Part shown: one piece after another, positions 1 through 14,330 of the stretch
Layout: each line of letters opens with the position of its first letter
How positions within the stretch are numbered: the first letter of the stretch is position 1
NCBI GenBank assembly: GCA_019155185.1
Contig: CM032801.1
Span: 4,951,351 to 5,015,350 of the forward strand
Reading direction: 5' to 3'
DNA: 64,000 nt
Source of the DNA: Beaufortia kweichowensis
Lineage: Eukaryota > Chordata > Actinopteri > Cypriniformes > Gastromyzontidae
Notes under the pieces: generated by a model
Databases searched by the model: none
Seen by the model: the letters and a program-made list of their open reading frames with translations, nothing else
Told to the model about the DNA's origin: nothing
Program-made: the position numbers and the translations under genes

Positions 1-49
1 CTGTCTTTGTTGGAGTCTGGTGTGATCTGGAATGTTAAGTTCTTCATGC
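1..49 (-). CDS. mdga1: mdga1 exon, partial: start of Ig4
   Basis: The first 49 nt of an exon truncated by the window edge. The acceptor is CGTACCGTCAG (AG at 51-50). The exon reads GC-ATG-AAG-AAC and encodes MKNLTFQITPDSNKD, matching the MDGA1 Ig4 start, where the family has a K-N-x-T-F-Q-I-T-P-D motif. Joined to the previous exon in phase 1 it gives IVRSMKNLTF. NLT is an N-glycosylation sequon. Identification rests on few residues, but their spacing and the exact phase agreement make it secure. Confidence 0.9.
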
Positions 50-1674
50 CTGACGGTACGAGTGAAAAGATGACATGAGGATCAGGGTGAAAGAAAGGTG
101 AAACTTTGAACTTTGAAGACTATTGCAAGACATGGGAAGATATGCTGGTCTTTTTTTTAGTTTTACAGAACTCTTATGGACAGCAATGGGCAATTTTTAG
201 TGTTATGGACATTTTGGTCAAAACTTTTATAAAATATAAATTCTCACAAACCAGAAGCAATAATACCCAACAAACAGAGAAGAGATGACTCTTTAAAGAA
301 CATAAAATAGTTATTTTATTTGAATTGTCGTGTGCTCATTTATGAGCAATTTGGACTGTAATTTTAACAAACTTTAAGAGAGACCTCACATGGGTATTAA
401 AACCACAAAATATTACCTGAGCTATCAGTATGATGAAAACCTTTGCATGGAATTGCCCAAATGCATTGTGTTCTGTAGGTACAGATTACTGGTAATATTT
501 ATTAATACATTAATAGTATTAATACAAACAGTACATGAACTTTTGTTTATACTGTACAGGAATATCAGTACAGTGCTGCATGTGTCCTCAGATTCATATA
601 AAACCATTTTACACATCTGCTATATGAAGAAAGACCGACTGAACCGTAAACACATTTTTAAAACGTAATGAGCTCAAAAGCAATATCACACACACAGATA
701 AAGATGTTTAGAGCCTATACCGCACAACCCACCCGCAGCCTGACTGTTGTGATATGTCAGCGCTGAAACACAATTCATAACTATAACAGCTTAGCCGGAT
801 GTTTACATCCTGACAGTATAAAAAACGACCCTGCAGGTGGAAACGGAAACTTTAGCACCATATGTTCAGCGCGACAGACGTCTGCTCTACCTGCGTGGCT
901 GACTGCGTTCGTGCGGCCGCGGCACCTGTGTGTGTGTCTGACACAAAGCGAGCTCATTATCATCAACAGAGACGGATCCAACGCGCTCCTAAATAAGAGC
1001 TTCTACTGCTAATTACCTCCATTCCTCTGAAATTAATTGGAGTAAATAAAAATGATTAAAGGGGCTCAGAATAGCTCCCGGGCCTGAGAGGCGGGCGTTA
1101 TGGCAGCCGCTCTCCAACCAACCTCTTGAAGAGTTTAGCATGATCATACCCTGCCAGGAGTGTTAATTACAGTTCAACCTCCACCTTACGCCACACAAAC
1201 ACATATAGACACACGTACAGTATGAAGACATCCGCAGTGTCTGGCAGTGCGAGACGGAGATGAAGTTATAACGATAGGCTGAGATGTCACTAAAGGGATA
1301 GTTCACCCAAAAATGAAAACTCTTTCATTTTTTTTCATTTCTAATTTATTTACCCTCATATTAAACCTTATAACACAAAAGAAGATATTTTGAAGAATGT
1401 TGGTAAGCAAACAACATTGGTCCCCATTGACTTCCATTGTATGAACACAAAACCACACGAGACATTTCTCAGATTTCTTTTGTGAGTCCTATACAAAATT
1501 TGAATGACATGAGGATGAATTAATAATGACAGAATTTTGGGTGAACTATCCCTATTTATATATGTATAAGCACTGCAGGTGTATATAAGTACAGTCTGTT
1601 TATGTTCCATGAAAAAAACAAGCATATGGTTTTGGACAGATATCTGAGACGCATATAAACCATCACACACTTAC
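50..1674 (-). other. mdga1: mdga1 intron between Ig3 and Ig4 exons
   Basis: A 1.6-kb intron. It contains an inverted-repeat MITE-like element (1294-1554) and a high-complexity block at 990-1160 rich in TAATTA-type motifs. No independent gene is supported. The short ORFs are interrupted and have low-complexity composition. Confidence 0.9.
1294..1554. mobile_element. Short inverted-repeat transposon (MITE-like)
   Basis: It begins AGGGATAGTTCACCC and ends GGGTGAACTATCCCT, a perfect 15-bp terminal inverted repeat. Inner sequence such as AAGAAGATATTTTGAAGAAT and CCCCATTGACTTCCATTGTA is very common in cyprinid genomes from memory. It has no coding capacity. I do not assign a superfamily, because the target duplication is unclear. 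Confidence 0.8.
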
Positions 1675-1944
1675 TTCTCACAATAAGGCTGACGGTTCTC
1701 CTCGCAGGATTTCCGACATTGTTGACAGCCGTGCAGTTGTAGACGCCTGCATCTGCTGGAGTTACGGACCACAGAGTGAGGGACCCACCTCGAATCACAG
1801 ACCGCTGGGGGAGAGACCCGGGATACCGTGACCAGCTCACCGTGGGCGTGGGAAACCCAGCAGTTACCTCACAGGACAGCGTGACGTCTTGACCCGGATC
1901 CACCACGTATGTCTCGTTCACAGACAGCTTTAGAGCAGGCGGTG
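1675..1944 (-). CDS. mdga1: mdga1 exon: complete Ig3
   Basis: This 270-nt exon holds 2 nt, 89 codons and one base. The acceptor is TATTTACAG before CA-CCG-CCT and the donor is GTAAGT after GTG-AGA-A. It encodes a whole I-set-like Ig domain: PPALKLSVNETYVVDPGQDV, B-strand cysteine in LSCEV, core tryptophan in VSWSR, the DAGVYNC F-strand motif, and the end GNPARRTVSLIVR. NET and NCT are N-glycosylation sequons. Many positions between the cysteines differ from the mammalian MDGA1 I recall, as expected for this less constrained domain, while NNVGNPA is kept. The last base joins GC of the next exon to give Ser, producing LIVRSMKN. Confidence 0.96.
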
Positions 1945-3634
1945 CTGTAAATAAATGATGGAAGAGAGTCAGAACAGCATTTTTTTTTTTTGGTGGTTAT
2001 AGTCTTGCCTTAAAAGAATAAAGCAGGAGGTGAAACAGAGCTGGTTATATGGTTTAAGAAGTGCCTTAAAAAGTGCCTTGACATCGAGAGAATCAATACC
2101 ACAATTCATCAATACTAACACTTCATGAAAAATCACCTTTCCTGTTTTTGGGGAAAGAAACTGACAGCGATTCTTAGTCCCAGAATGAAGCTCTTAAAGT
2201 ATCTGATTCTCTCATTTTCTGTTTTAAAGTCAGCTTAATCGACCTGCAAGACAACGCAGGACATTTTCCTTTACAATAAAGGCAAAGTTCAGACAACAAT
2301 ATAGTTAAAAGCCATACTGCTGTATATCCAGATTACATTAAACCCCAATCAAAAGTAATAGTAATATAATAAGAAGTTATCTTGCATGACAAAAATAAAG
2401 TCTATTTTATGGACCACTGACTACATTCTTATTGGTCGCCATATGTTGTATTAACATTTTAAGTATTACTTTTAAATTACTTGTACTGTACATAACGTAC
2501 ATAACTTCAAGTAAATGAGCCGTCCCCCGCAGTTGTGAGAGATATATAATGCTGTACTGTATCTATACAGCAAGACTATCAGCTATTAGCATTTTTCTTT
2601 CTTTCATTAAATAAAGAGATGTTTCATTAAGATTGCAGATGCACTTTTCTCTCTACATGACTGAACAAATAACAATTAAAGCAGAAGTGAATTTCACACT
2701 CAGACTCACACATTAAAAACCAACATTGTGTCCTTTGCCTAATTTGTCTCATAATGCAGGTGATTATTGTAGCACACACTCACTGCACACACTGATCATC
2801 TAATAAAAGAGTCAAAGTCACTCACTATAATGCTTCTGTTGCTTCATCTTGTACATCTGTATATTATAGGTGCAAAAAAATATATTTGCATGATAAAACA
2901 CAAAAGGTCTCTATATAATTGTGTGGGAAGTGAACAACATATGCAAATGTACTAATGGGTGAATCTTGTATTGTGTCAAAATTGAATCAATTATGCAGTA
3001 AAGACTTTTTCAACTTTGTTTTGGCCATTACAAAACTTATACAGTAAGTGGCTTGCAAGTTTGAAACAGAGAGTATTTATAGAGTAATAGAAAATGAACA
3101 GTTGTTATGAGGTGATAAAGGTTAAAGGTCAAAGAAGCATGTGTACTACCCACTATGTCACATCTCTGATTAATAATAAAACATCATTTCATCCGTCTTC
3201 ATTATATCCACATTCAAGAACTGCCCAACCTGAACAAGACAAGACCGCTATTAAACATGACAAATTCATTAAAATAAAAGACATATCAGAAAGGTGAAAC
3301 CCCGACAATATGATTTTTAATCTACAAATTAATTGTCAGTGCTGAAGTGTTGCAAGCCTTGTAAAAAAAACAACAACAATACAATCTCCATATTTACTGC
3401 CAAGAAACCTCATCCAGTGTCTGTCGGCCCAATTAAAATTGATCCAAAATTCACAAAAAAACATCAACATTGATGTCAGTTTTGGGTAGTTTTACTAAAA
3501 TATAATGTTTTCATGATTCATTGACTGAAAATTAGTTTAAAAAATCATCATAAAATGCCTGAATTGTCCCAACACACTGAGAAAAAGACAGCTTGACACA
3601 ACAAAAATCATTTTTAATCAGTGTTTTTGACATC

Positions 3635-3843
3635 TTAAACAAGATGAATTTACTCGGAAAGCAACACTTACACACCTGACAGGGTTTCCTGTTTAAAGAA
3701 TACATCTAATGAAATAAAATTGGGTTTGGGATTAAAATAATAAATTTGCAAATGGGGTTAGAAAAAAACCTAAATTAATAACTAAAAACTAAAAAAACTA
3801 AAAAACTAAAAATCAAATTCATGAGTAAATTCATCTTGTTTAA
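3635..3843. repeat. AT-rich palindromic relic
   Basis: TTAAACAAGATGAATTTACTC at 3635-3655 is exactly inverted at 3823-3843, bracketing AT-rich sequence with CTAAAAA runs. It is likely part of an old inverted-repeat transposon. Confidence 0.65.
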
Positions 3844-5230
3844 GGTTATTTAGATTTTAATTTAGGTTTTACTGGAAAACAAAAATACTTAATCCAGGGT
3901 CATCATAAAAACGCTGACCTATATTTCTCAAAATACAGCCAGAGATCAGGTCTGAAATATACACTCCCTTCAGAGAGACAAAGTTTCTTCAATGACTGAG
4001 ACCTACATACATTTACTCAGGGGTGGTTTAAATTTTCTGTCCCACAAGCGGCACAAATCCAGGATAATCCCAAAAATAGTAGATTATTGTCTCTGTGGGT
4101 GTATCGTCAGAAAACTTCTCAAGAACATGTCCAGGTCACATTTCACTTCAAAAACAAAAGTAAAATGATATTTATCTTGAAGATAATGACTATGCAATTT
4201 AGAAATGTCTTTTTGTTGTAATTAATAAGAAAAAGTTGAATGTTTTTCACCAAAAACTCCACTCAACTCTACAGTATCTGAACTAATGCATCTAATCCAA
4301 ACAGGCCTGATCAAGCTTTTATACAAATGATTTACAGTGATTTTAGCATCATGAAAACATCATGTCTCTCCATAGAGACGGTAGCGGTGGATAAACTCAT
4401 GTCTGTACTGTCACGAGCGGCAGACGGGAGAAGATTTGGGCTTCTGTACTGCCAATAGCTGTACAAACGCTCAACTCTCGGCCTCCTGGCACATACAACA
4501 ATCTTATTTGTTCTACAAATAAAAGGGAGATCAGAGAAATTGAGAGAGAGACTGATGAGGAGAGAATTTATCGCTTCGATTTCCTGGTGCGGTATGAAGG
4601 ACACAGTCCTCTGTTGTCTCATGATAACAGCACTGATGTGTGTCCCACAGTTTACTCGCTTTTTACAAACCACTGCACTTCTTTAGCCCTTTTATTCATG
4701 CGCAACACGTGCCTTCAAGCATCTAAGGATTTCGTGTATGTTATTTTATTGAAGTGAGGTTATATTAAAGGTTTAGTACAATACAGCCATTCTCGCTCAC
4801 TTCTTTAAGAGTGTCACTTTAAAGATTTTTCATTCGTGTCTGTGTCACACGCGTCAATCAAACTCGTCAATCACCGATGACTTCGCTACAGAAAGAAATA
4901 GAAATAATGCAACAGCTCGGGCTATCAGAGCCGTGCTGCCGTGGCAACAGATGAGAAGTAATTAGCGCTCAGCGATGTTAGACACGGCAATAACATCATT
5001 AAAGCAATTTATCCTGTCTGATTTAATAATGCCCATCTCAATTAATGCTGTTAAATAAATCGTATCTGCATGGCAATGAAACTACAGATCCTTTTTTTTG
5101 TCTGGTACATTTTTTTGTTTGCCTTTTTATCAAAGCCAAAGGAAGAAGTTGATGTTGATTGAGTAAACATGCATATTTATTAGCCTAAGTGTAGATTTAA
5201 ATTCATTTTAAATTGTAGTTCATTTCTCTT

Positions 5231-5340
5231 AAAGAAACAGATCACCCAGAAAAACGAATTCTCTCAGGATTTACTTGTGTGTTGCAAACCTGGATTCTCT
5301 TATGTTTTCTGTGGAAGAATCTTTATAAATCTTTCCATCT
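5231..5340 (+). mobile_element. Fragment related to the AGGGATAGTTCACCC element
   Basis: AAAGAAACAGATCACCCAGAAAAACG resembles the left end of the element at 1294 and is followed by a diverged TTCTGTGGAAGAATC-type interior. Only one end is present. A shorter similar fragment, CATCATTTACTCACCCTCAT, lies at about 20901-20920. Confidence 0.45.
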
Positions 5341-8300
5341 TCACCTCTGTCAAACCCTAACAAGGACAAAAAATACATTTGTGCACTATGTACTTCATAT
5401 TACACACATTTATATGGGTAGTTGAAAAATAAATACGTGCTGTGTCCTATGGTGTGGCATTATAGATCTTCATTGCTGGATGACTTAAGATTTATCTCTC
5501 TTTTTGAATGTCACACTATATAAATTTGTCAACTATCCATATACACACTGTTTAAAATATACAAAGGAGATGGCAAGTGTATGTGTGTGATTATAGTGAG
5601 ATACAGACCGATCGATTGCAGACAGACTTCTCTTAGTAGTTATTCAATGCCAGACATATTCATACTGCACAAAGATCGGGTCCTCTTATAATCATCACTG
5701 CCCCTTGTGGCAGATCTCTTATTTTACAGTAGGAAGTGATTTAATTACCATTAAAAGACTAACAGTCACAGCCTGAAGGTCCAGATGAATTATCTTGACC
5801 CTTATCTTGAGCAGACACTGTGTTTCTCCTGGGTCCCATATGCTTTCTTGTTATGTACTGTGGGACCAAGCATATACGCTGAAAACCCAAGTGTCCAGCT
5901 TTCTCTGACAACCTTGGGCAATGCTGCTAAAACTTTCAGGTCCCCTGGCAGTCCGAAACACCAGGTCTATCATCCAAGCCTGGAGCGAAAGAAAGGTTCA
6001 GTATTGTTTGGCACATTATATGCAAGAAACTATATAAAATCTGCCTTCTGCACATTGCATTGCAGTCAGGATCACTTAAACTGAGACAAAGAAAAGACCA
6101 AAAGTTTTAGAATTAGAGTCCAAGAGCTGACCAACACTTTTTAAATTCATCTGAGAGAGACACACCCTAACCCTGAAAAGTCATAATAAAATAATTAAAC
6201 AAAAATAAAATTTCTGTAAAGGAATTTCTATGAGCAAACAAATATGAACAATTTAGCTGACATTAACTTTATTTAAAACACATATCAATTTTATCATCCA
6301 CTTTTTCATGCAATTTATGAAAACATTGTTCTTGCTCTTGTGTTACATACTGTAATATCTGAAAACTTTTCAACTCAAATTTTCTAGTGACTTGAAGGAA
6401 AACTGTTCTTTTTTAATTGGGGAAATGGTTTGATCCTTTCATTTACAGAATTTCAATTTGGTAAATTAAAAAAAATTTAGATGCAATAAGTCATTAGAAA
6501 ACTTTTGAGTTGGAGAGGTTTAAAAATTTTACAATGTATCTTGAATTGTGTGGGCATTTGTGTTAGTTTTGTTGACATTTTTGATACAGCTCCCCCCCAT
6601 TTCTGACTGTAACTAAAAAAGTTACTGACTGCAATTAAAGCAGGAAGCTTTAGATCCAATCACATGTAGGATTGTTAATTAGAGTAAATTAGAGAGTACT
6701 TTACAACACTTCTGCAAACAGCTTACAATACTGCAGAGTTTGTAATAGCAGTATGTTTGTATAAATGATTCAGATCACAGCCTACACATCTATCTCTCTC
6801 TCAATCGCTTCGTCACGCACACACAACTGAACTGAAGAAAGAAATGTGTCACCGACCAGTCAAGCAGTAAGTTTGTGTGTGTGTGAAAGTGAGAAAGCGA
6901 GTCACCAGAGCAACAAGAAAGAGCGATTGGACATCCAGTATCTCTATTGCCGTGGGGACGGTGCTTATGCAATTAAACCCAAGCAATTACCGACTGTTAA
7001 TGGCTGGAAGAGCCTAAAGATACTTTAACACAGCTAACTAACTAATGCTTAACCAAGCCTTTTATTAAAGCCATCCAAACAGAAAGACAATGAACCACTT
7101 TAAGTGGTTTAAGTGGTACACATTAACCAGCAAAGTACAAATTAACGTGAATCCTCCACAACCCTCCGGTAACTCCTGATAGTGAAAAAGAAAGAGACGA
7201 CTTAATGTACAAAACCCCTTCGGTGAAAACACTTACACAAGTGAATATACAATGCATTATAGGTGGACTTAATAACAATATCATACATGTAAAGCTGCAA
7301 TTCATTTTTTTGTTAAAAATAAACACAAATCAGTTATTTAGCAAGTACATAAAAAGTCACTGTACAAAACTTGGAATAATGATTTATATGTCGAGAGATC
7401 AGATACAGTTTAGTAGAAAATGTCAACACATATAAAGAAAAGTATGTGACATAACCCGCAATTTTATGTTTTTAGATACTATATGGTGATATTAAGTTAA
7501 AAAAGTATGGATTGCAGCTTTTTCACCACTACTATACTTACAGTAATACTACTAATAATAATAAAATCGATTTTTAGACATACACTGTATGAACACGTTT
7601 TTGTCTGTGAATTGTCAAATGCATAAATGTAAACTACATGACTACAATAAAGCTTAGATTTATGCATTACGAGTAAAGAATAAATAAAACGCTCCTCTTT
7701 AAAATCAACAATCAGTCTCATATTTGGCACCAATAGATTTTTGAGCATCGGTCAAAACATCCAAACACACTGTGTTACATGAAAGAGAATTTAGAGCATG
7801 AGGATTAGGCGTAGCGTGAATAAACTCCAACAAAGCTTTAGGATTATGATACAAAAATCAATCCACCTGACGCCACCTGTTCTGTTTCGTGTGTGCTGTC
7901 GAACCCATTTGGGAAAAAATCTAATCCTGCGCATCCACGCCACAAAGACAATCTTTCAACCTCTCTATCAATCATAGACAAATAAAGATGCAAAACAACA
8001 ACATCCTGCATCCTGGATGCAGATTAATAAAACAGAAGAGTGGATGAACTACTTCAAATTAAACATTATATAACAATACAAAGTCGATAATGCCCTAATC
8101 TGATGTCTGTAGGTAAAAACAGAGCCTATATGTGCCGTTTTTCTTTTCCTAAAAGGTCTAAACTGACAGGTCATCATATCAAAGTGTAGCGGGACTCAAC
8201 CAGGAGGAAAACGTGCGAGAGAGGAAAGCGTTCTGCCAGGTTCAGTTTCCTTCACTGAATAATGACCATCTCTCTGTCTCTCCTTCAAATCTTCTGTAGC

Positions 8301-8544
8301 TTTCTTCATCTGAGCCATACAATTATCCAGTTAAAGCTTCATCTGAGCGTGAGTGTGATGGGATTGAATTATATCAGCTGTTGAACGATCTGTACAAATG
8401 GTGATGTATATCTATATGAAAGATGAAATGAACATTTGACTAAACATGAAGTACTTATATGATTGCAAAGGCATAAGAAATTACCTCTTATTTTCCAGGC
8501 TGACTGTAGATATTAATGCAAAGATCATTAAGGTTTATTTACAT

Positions 8545-8735
8545 TTGTAACCCTGCCCGTAAAAAAACAGCTAAAGTCGTGATTTACTGTTTTCTACATA
8601 AAACTGTCCTATATAATGTAGAGGTGTAAAGAATGTAGAGATGTAAAATGTAAAGAACATCCTTTGAAAATAAAACCTTGATATCTTCTCTTATCATAAG
8701 ATCATGTCAAAGATTAAAATCATAGTGATACTTAT
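8545..8735 (-). mobile_element. TGTGACCCTG-family element, partial copy
   Basis: TGTAACCCTGCCCGT at 8546 and the interior CCTTGATATCTTCTC...CATGTCAAAGATTAAAAT match, in reverse orientation, the complete element at 54338-54557. One terminal repeat is recognisable and the other end is eroded. Confidence 0.65.
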
Positions 8736-10343
8736 AGGTCAAATCAAACTTTGATGCTTGTTATCTGATAATTTGTTGAACAGTGTGTTGTCAATCTTCT
8801 GTTGAACATTATGTGACAACAGTATATTACTGTTTGAACATTTACACTTGCATTTTCATGAAATCATAGTATTTACAATATATAGTATATTATATATAAT
8901 AAAATTAAATTATTTAATTATTCAATTTAATCATGTAAAAATGATTTTGAGAAATTGAGATGATTGCGAATTCTTTTGGTCAAAATAATCGTGCAGCTCT
9001 AATGTGGACGCAAATGTGGTTTTTATTAAACTTTTTTTAATATAAATGTGCAAGCACAGATGAGTCTGAATTTTCACTTTCATAAACATTAACAGAATAA
9101 GATGGAAGAGGAATTGAATTACTAAAATCATTGACCTTGACAGATCTGGACGGTAAGCAGCAAGGTATGGAGTTACATGTCACTATCGACCTGTAATTCA
9201 AAACAGAGTGTCAAATCCTCGACAGAGATGCAGTCTCCTTCACCCTACCCTCCAAATGAACAAACTTCTGAAACTTCAGCACAGCGGCGCGCATCCGACG
9301 CATGTCTGCTCTCTCCAATTTCATCAGACCCCCTTCCTTCTCTTTTGCTCAGTGGAGAGAAAATGAAAAGCAACAGAAAAACAAATCAGTGTTTTTGTTC
9401 TTCTGTCAAGGAGCTCGCGTGTGCACGCGAGACGCGTGCTCCTGCCACATGGAAAACAAATTCCAATTTACAGCAGTGTGTCGCTTCTCCACGGGGCAGG
9501 ACACCAATGGAGCGCAGTTCAGTGTGTGTGTGTGGTAAAGACTTCTGATATTGTCACCCCACACTCACTCATCTCTATCGACTATTTCACACACCTGCCT
9601 TTCTAGTGAAGAATGCAGAAGGAGTGGAAACTCAACAGTCTTGCAAACTCGTCACCCAGAGAGAGACGACGAGAGAAAGAGATAACGCAGACACAGAGAA
9701 CTTTTGGGGTCAGTTTTTGATTTTCTCCACAAGCTTTGAACTCATTTCTTCAACATGAATTATTAATGCTGCTAATTTGAACACGAACAAACATGTTTTT
9801 TACATGACTAATTCATAAGGGCTTCTCTAAACATTGTACTCATTTCTGCTTTACTAGTTTTTCCAGCCACTCATAGACATGTTTTGCCTTCGCTGTGAAT
9901 TCGATTCATTACGCATTATACAAACCATTTATTTTCAGCCTGCAAAACCATATTGTAATTTTATAGATAAGACTTTAAGGTCCTTTTCAAGCTTTACCTA
10001 CCACGGGAAACATTCTGTAAAATGTCACGCCAAATACAGCACCAGTATGCGCTAAACACAACACCACAGCTCTGAAAAAATACACACGCTCACTTGACAC
10101 AATCTCACCACATGATAGTGAAGTCACTTCAGAGATACACACAGAGATACCTGACACACAAACAAAGGCCGCGAGACCAACATGATCAAAGACTCGCATG
10201 CGGCTGCTGACTGTTTCTCAGCTCTGAACGTCAGCACTGAACAGTGAGCGAGAGAGGGCAGAGCGGAAAAAAAGTCAAATAAAGCCAGAAGAAAGTGAAG
10301 ATGTAAACAATAAAAGGTCAACAGGTCAACAGGCTGAACTCAC

Positions 10344-10476
10344 TGGTGGCGTTGGTCAGCCGAAAGGTGACGGAGCTGTCCGGAATATCACACACGTTCC
10401 GTACGGACACCTGACAGGTGTAGTCGGCAAAGTCCTGAGGACGAAGATTCTTCAGTTTCAGCACTTTTGTCTCACC
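10344..10476 (-). CDS. mdga1: mdga1 exon: C-terminal part of Ig2
   Basis: This 133-nt exon holds 44 codons plus one base. The acceptor is ATTTACAG before GGT-GAG-ACA and the donor is GTGAGT after GCC-ACC-A. It encodes GETKVLKLKNLRPQDFADYT, followed by the F-strand cysteine in YTCQVSVRNVC and the G strand SSVTFRLTNAT. The second cysteine, in RNVC, is also a family feature. The terminal A joins CA of the next exon to give Thr, so NAT-T forms an N-glycosylation sequon at the Ig2-Ig3 linker. The frame could be read on into SEFSLL, but the GTGAGT donor and the match of the next exon set the end here. Confidence 0.96.
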
Positions 10477-11299
<823 letters not shown>

Positions 11300-11496
11300 C
11301 TGTGTGTACAGAGGCTCATAGATGTCCACCCCGTTGTCTTTGTTCTGTTCAATCGCTCTGCTTCCCCGTTTCCATATAAAGCGAGCGGGAGGGTTGGAGT
11401 TGACCGTACAGCGTAAAAACACCGTTTTCTCCTGATAGTAGTTTCCTCGCACATCACCGACCGTCTGATGCACAGTAAGCACGGGTTTATCCAGGT
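11300..11496 (-). CDS. mdga1: mdga1 exon: N-terminal part of Ig2
   Basis: This 197-nt exon holds 2 nt plus 65 codons. The acceptor is GTGCTCAG before AC-CTG-GAT and the donor is GTAAAG after TAC-ACA-CAG. It encodes LDKPVLTVHQTVGDVRG, then FLRCTVNSNPPARFIWKRG with the B-strand cysteine and core tryptophan of Ig2, and ends DIYEPLYTQ. The segment RGSRAIEQNKDNG is the most divergent part relative to the mammalian protein I recall, with the same length. Ig2 is part of the Ig1-Ig2 neuroligin-binding unit in the family. The exon ends in phase 0 and continues in frame into the GETKVLKLK exon after an 823-nt intron. Confidence 0.96.
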
Positions 11497-11854
11497 CTGA
11501 GCACAGAGAGAAAAAGACTAAATTAACTCAGATTGAGGAAACCTGTAAGGGGTAAATGATCTTAACACCTCATCAGAATTAAAGTCTTGATCTCGTGATC
11601 TCAGAATATGGTCTCAGTATGACCAACATTTATTTCCAGAACACTTAAGGTGATAATTACCTTAACCACAGCTTGGCCTGTTATGTTCACCATTACAGCG
11701 AATTCACAATAATCACAATGGATCTAAATGACTGGTTAGCCACTGTACAAAATTCGTTAATTTGTTTATTTAAAGTCTGAAAGTACTCAAAGCCTGTTGT
11801 ACTTCAGAAGACTGCATCACATCCATCAGCCAGACACATACACACTCTTTAAAC

Positions 11855-12067
<213 letters not shown>

Positions 12068-14187
12068 AAGAACTGAGGTAAAGGTTAAATCTTCTGACAG
12101 TGCAGTGTTACAAAGTCTGACCTTTGACCTCTTCCTGCTGAGGGATTCCCAAATCCACTTTGATTTCCAATAAACAAGCATCTGTGTAATAGACTGCCTG
12201 CACATGCACTACTGTCTCTGTGTGTGTGGGTGGGTGTGTATGAGAGAAAAAGCCCAAATTGCTTCCATTTTATCCTGAGCATGAGGTGCAATAAAAATAA
12301 AAGTGTCATATCAGTCAGAGCGGGATTGACTAGAAAATGTGTAGAGCCATAGGGAATTCCCTGCTATTTCCACAGAGATTAATCCAGCGAGCGCACTAAC
12401 CCACATCACAATGACCATGTCAAATTATCACTCAATTCCATTAGACGACGTGAAGCTAATGTGACGACCACAGACCAGAAAAAAATAATGACACAACCCA
12501 ATACACCAATAACCATTGATTTGCTGTGTGTAGAAATACAGACCTGTCTTAACCACCTACTACAGAAAAGATTTAACTTAACAAATAAAATAATCTTACA
12601 GAAATAATTAAAATAAAAAACATAACAGAAACAAGTGTGATGAAGTTGATAATTACATAAAACATTAAAAACAACTCCATCACGTCTCCTAAACTAATGC
12701 CTTCTAAGCAATAAAAATGTCTGTTTGTATTAGTATGCGTTGTTATATTTGTACATATAAATCGCACAATGAATAAATATTATTTTTTCTTGTGTTGATT
12801 AATTGTAAAAGAGTATGGAAACCATCTTAGTTATTTGATCACAGTAGTATTTTCCTGTTTCATTGCCTAAATAAATCATTTTTAATTTAACTGGCTACAA
12901 TAGCTGTTTGGTTAAAGTGATGTTTTTTCTGATTCAAAAAAAGTACAGATCAGAGCAAAGTTTGAAGCAATTAAATAAAAATTAGGATATATGTTAACAT
13001 TATAACATAGCATCAAAGGGCTGAAAAATATTGAGATAACATTATGTAAAAAAATATTTTCCAACTTATTTCCTTAATTCAAACCCTCCAACACCCACCC
13101 CCTTCTGCATTCAGAGGAGCGCAAACAGAAGCAGGCGCTGCGTTTGATCCCACCAGAATCTCCTGAATTATTTAGCACTCTTCACTTTGCCTGAGATGGA
13201 GCATCACAAGAGCACGAGCCGCACATTTGGATATAATAAGCACATGTGCACGGCCCAGAATGCACTGCAGGACTGTAAAGATCATTTTTTCAGGTTTCCC
13301 TTTAATTTATCTCTTTACTTCATTTACAAATCAATGTCAACATTTGCCTTGCAGCTATTTTCTGAACACATACATATGAACCGTGAGTGTACACTAGTGT
13401 GCATTGCTTTGCTTACATGCATGTTTTTGCATTGCAACAATGACGCCAGGATTGCATGTTTATATGCATAATGTGAACGTGTGAGAGTACGGCATTAAAT
13501 CGTTCATCTTATAAACATGAGATTTCTCTCCAAACTGGTTTGTCTGAGGGCAGCCGACCCACAATGCACTTGTTCTGTACCCACAGGAAAACCTCAATAT
13601 CTGTAGAATTCAGTGCGAGGAGAGATATCTGTGAATGTATTTCTGTAACTGATTTCACATTAGTATTGAATATATAAAATATATTAAATTATATAGAAAA
13701 GCTACAGTAGCTAATGCAAATTATGTGAAAATGTATTTTATATTAAATCTGATAACTAATACAATGGCAGATCTGTAATATGTTGTATGTATAAAAAATA
13801 ACATTGGTACGCGATAAATTAAACCATTAGATATTTTTTAGATGAATTATAGAAAAACTATATCACACTACCAAAAATAATGTCAATAATAAGGCTCGAT
13901 ATAACCCACTAATAACCCATTTATTTTGACCCACACAAATAAAGGTTTTTAATTAGAGCCAAAACTAGTACTAATCTAAAGTAAAAACTGAGAAATGATG
14001 CCTGTAAACTGAACCCTGAGCAGATTGACCCCTGGATTCCCTGGATCCAGCTCTCCTGACTACATGATATCTACAAACACAACATCTACCCAGCATTTAA
14101 AAGCTGAATCTATACAAGGGTAATACTGTATTTGAGTCTGACCATTTTAGTTTCTCTCATTCTGAATTAAATGGCTGTTCTGGGATC

Positions 14188-14330
14188 GTACATTTACATT
14201 TGTGCATTTGGCAGCTGTTTCTACCCAAAACACATTGCATTCAAGGTAAACATTTTTATCAGGTTCATGCAGTCCCTGAAAATTCTGGCATTGCTGGTGC
14301 CTTGCTCAACTGTTTTAGCTCCAGGAAAAT
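14188..14330 (-). mobile_element. SINE fragment, minus strand
   Basis: On the minus strand it reads CAGGGACTGCATGAACCTGA, then TACCTTGAATGCAATGTG, and ends CTGCCAAATGCACAAATGTA. This order and the AAATGTAAATG-like tail are typical of tRNA-derived SINEs in cyprinids. The tRNA-like head is missing or strongly diverged. Confidence 0.65.

Larger units (their letters stand above)
1945..10343 (-). other. mdga1: mdga1 intron between Ig2 and Ig3 exons
   Basis: An 8.4-kb AT-rich intron. Recognised contents are an AT-rich palindromic relic (3635-3843), a possible conserved non-coding block (4855-5075), a fragment related to the element at 1294-1554 (about 5231-5340), and a member of the TGTGACCCTG family (8545-8735). 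ORFs such as 5785-6084 lack recognisable domains. Confidence 0.9.

Noticed and set aside
4332..4673. 113-residue minus-strand ORF in the mdga1 direction
   Set aside because: No Ig-like cysteine-tryptophan pattern, and the flanking exons already join in frame without it. Not an mdga1 exon.
5785..6084. 99-residue plus-strand ORF in the Ig2-Ig3 intron
   Set aside because: No family recognised, no splice or promoter context, and it overlaps short imperfect palindromes. Most likely chance.
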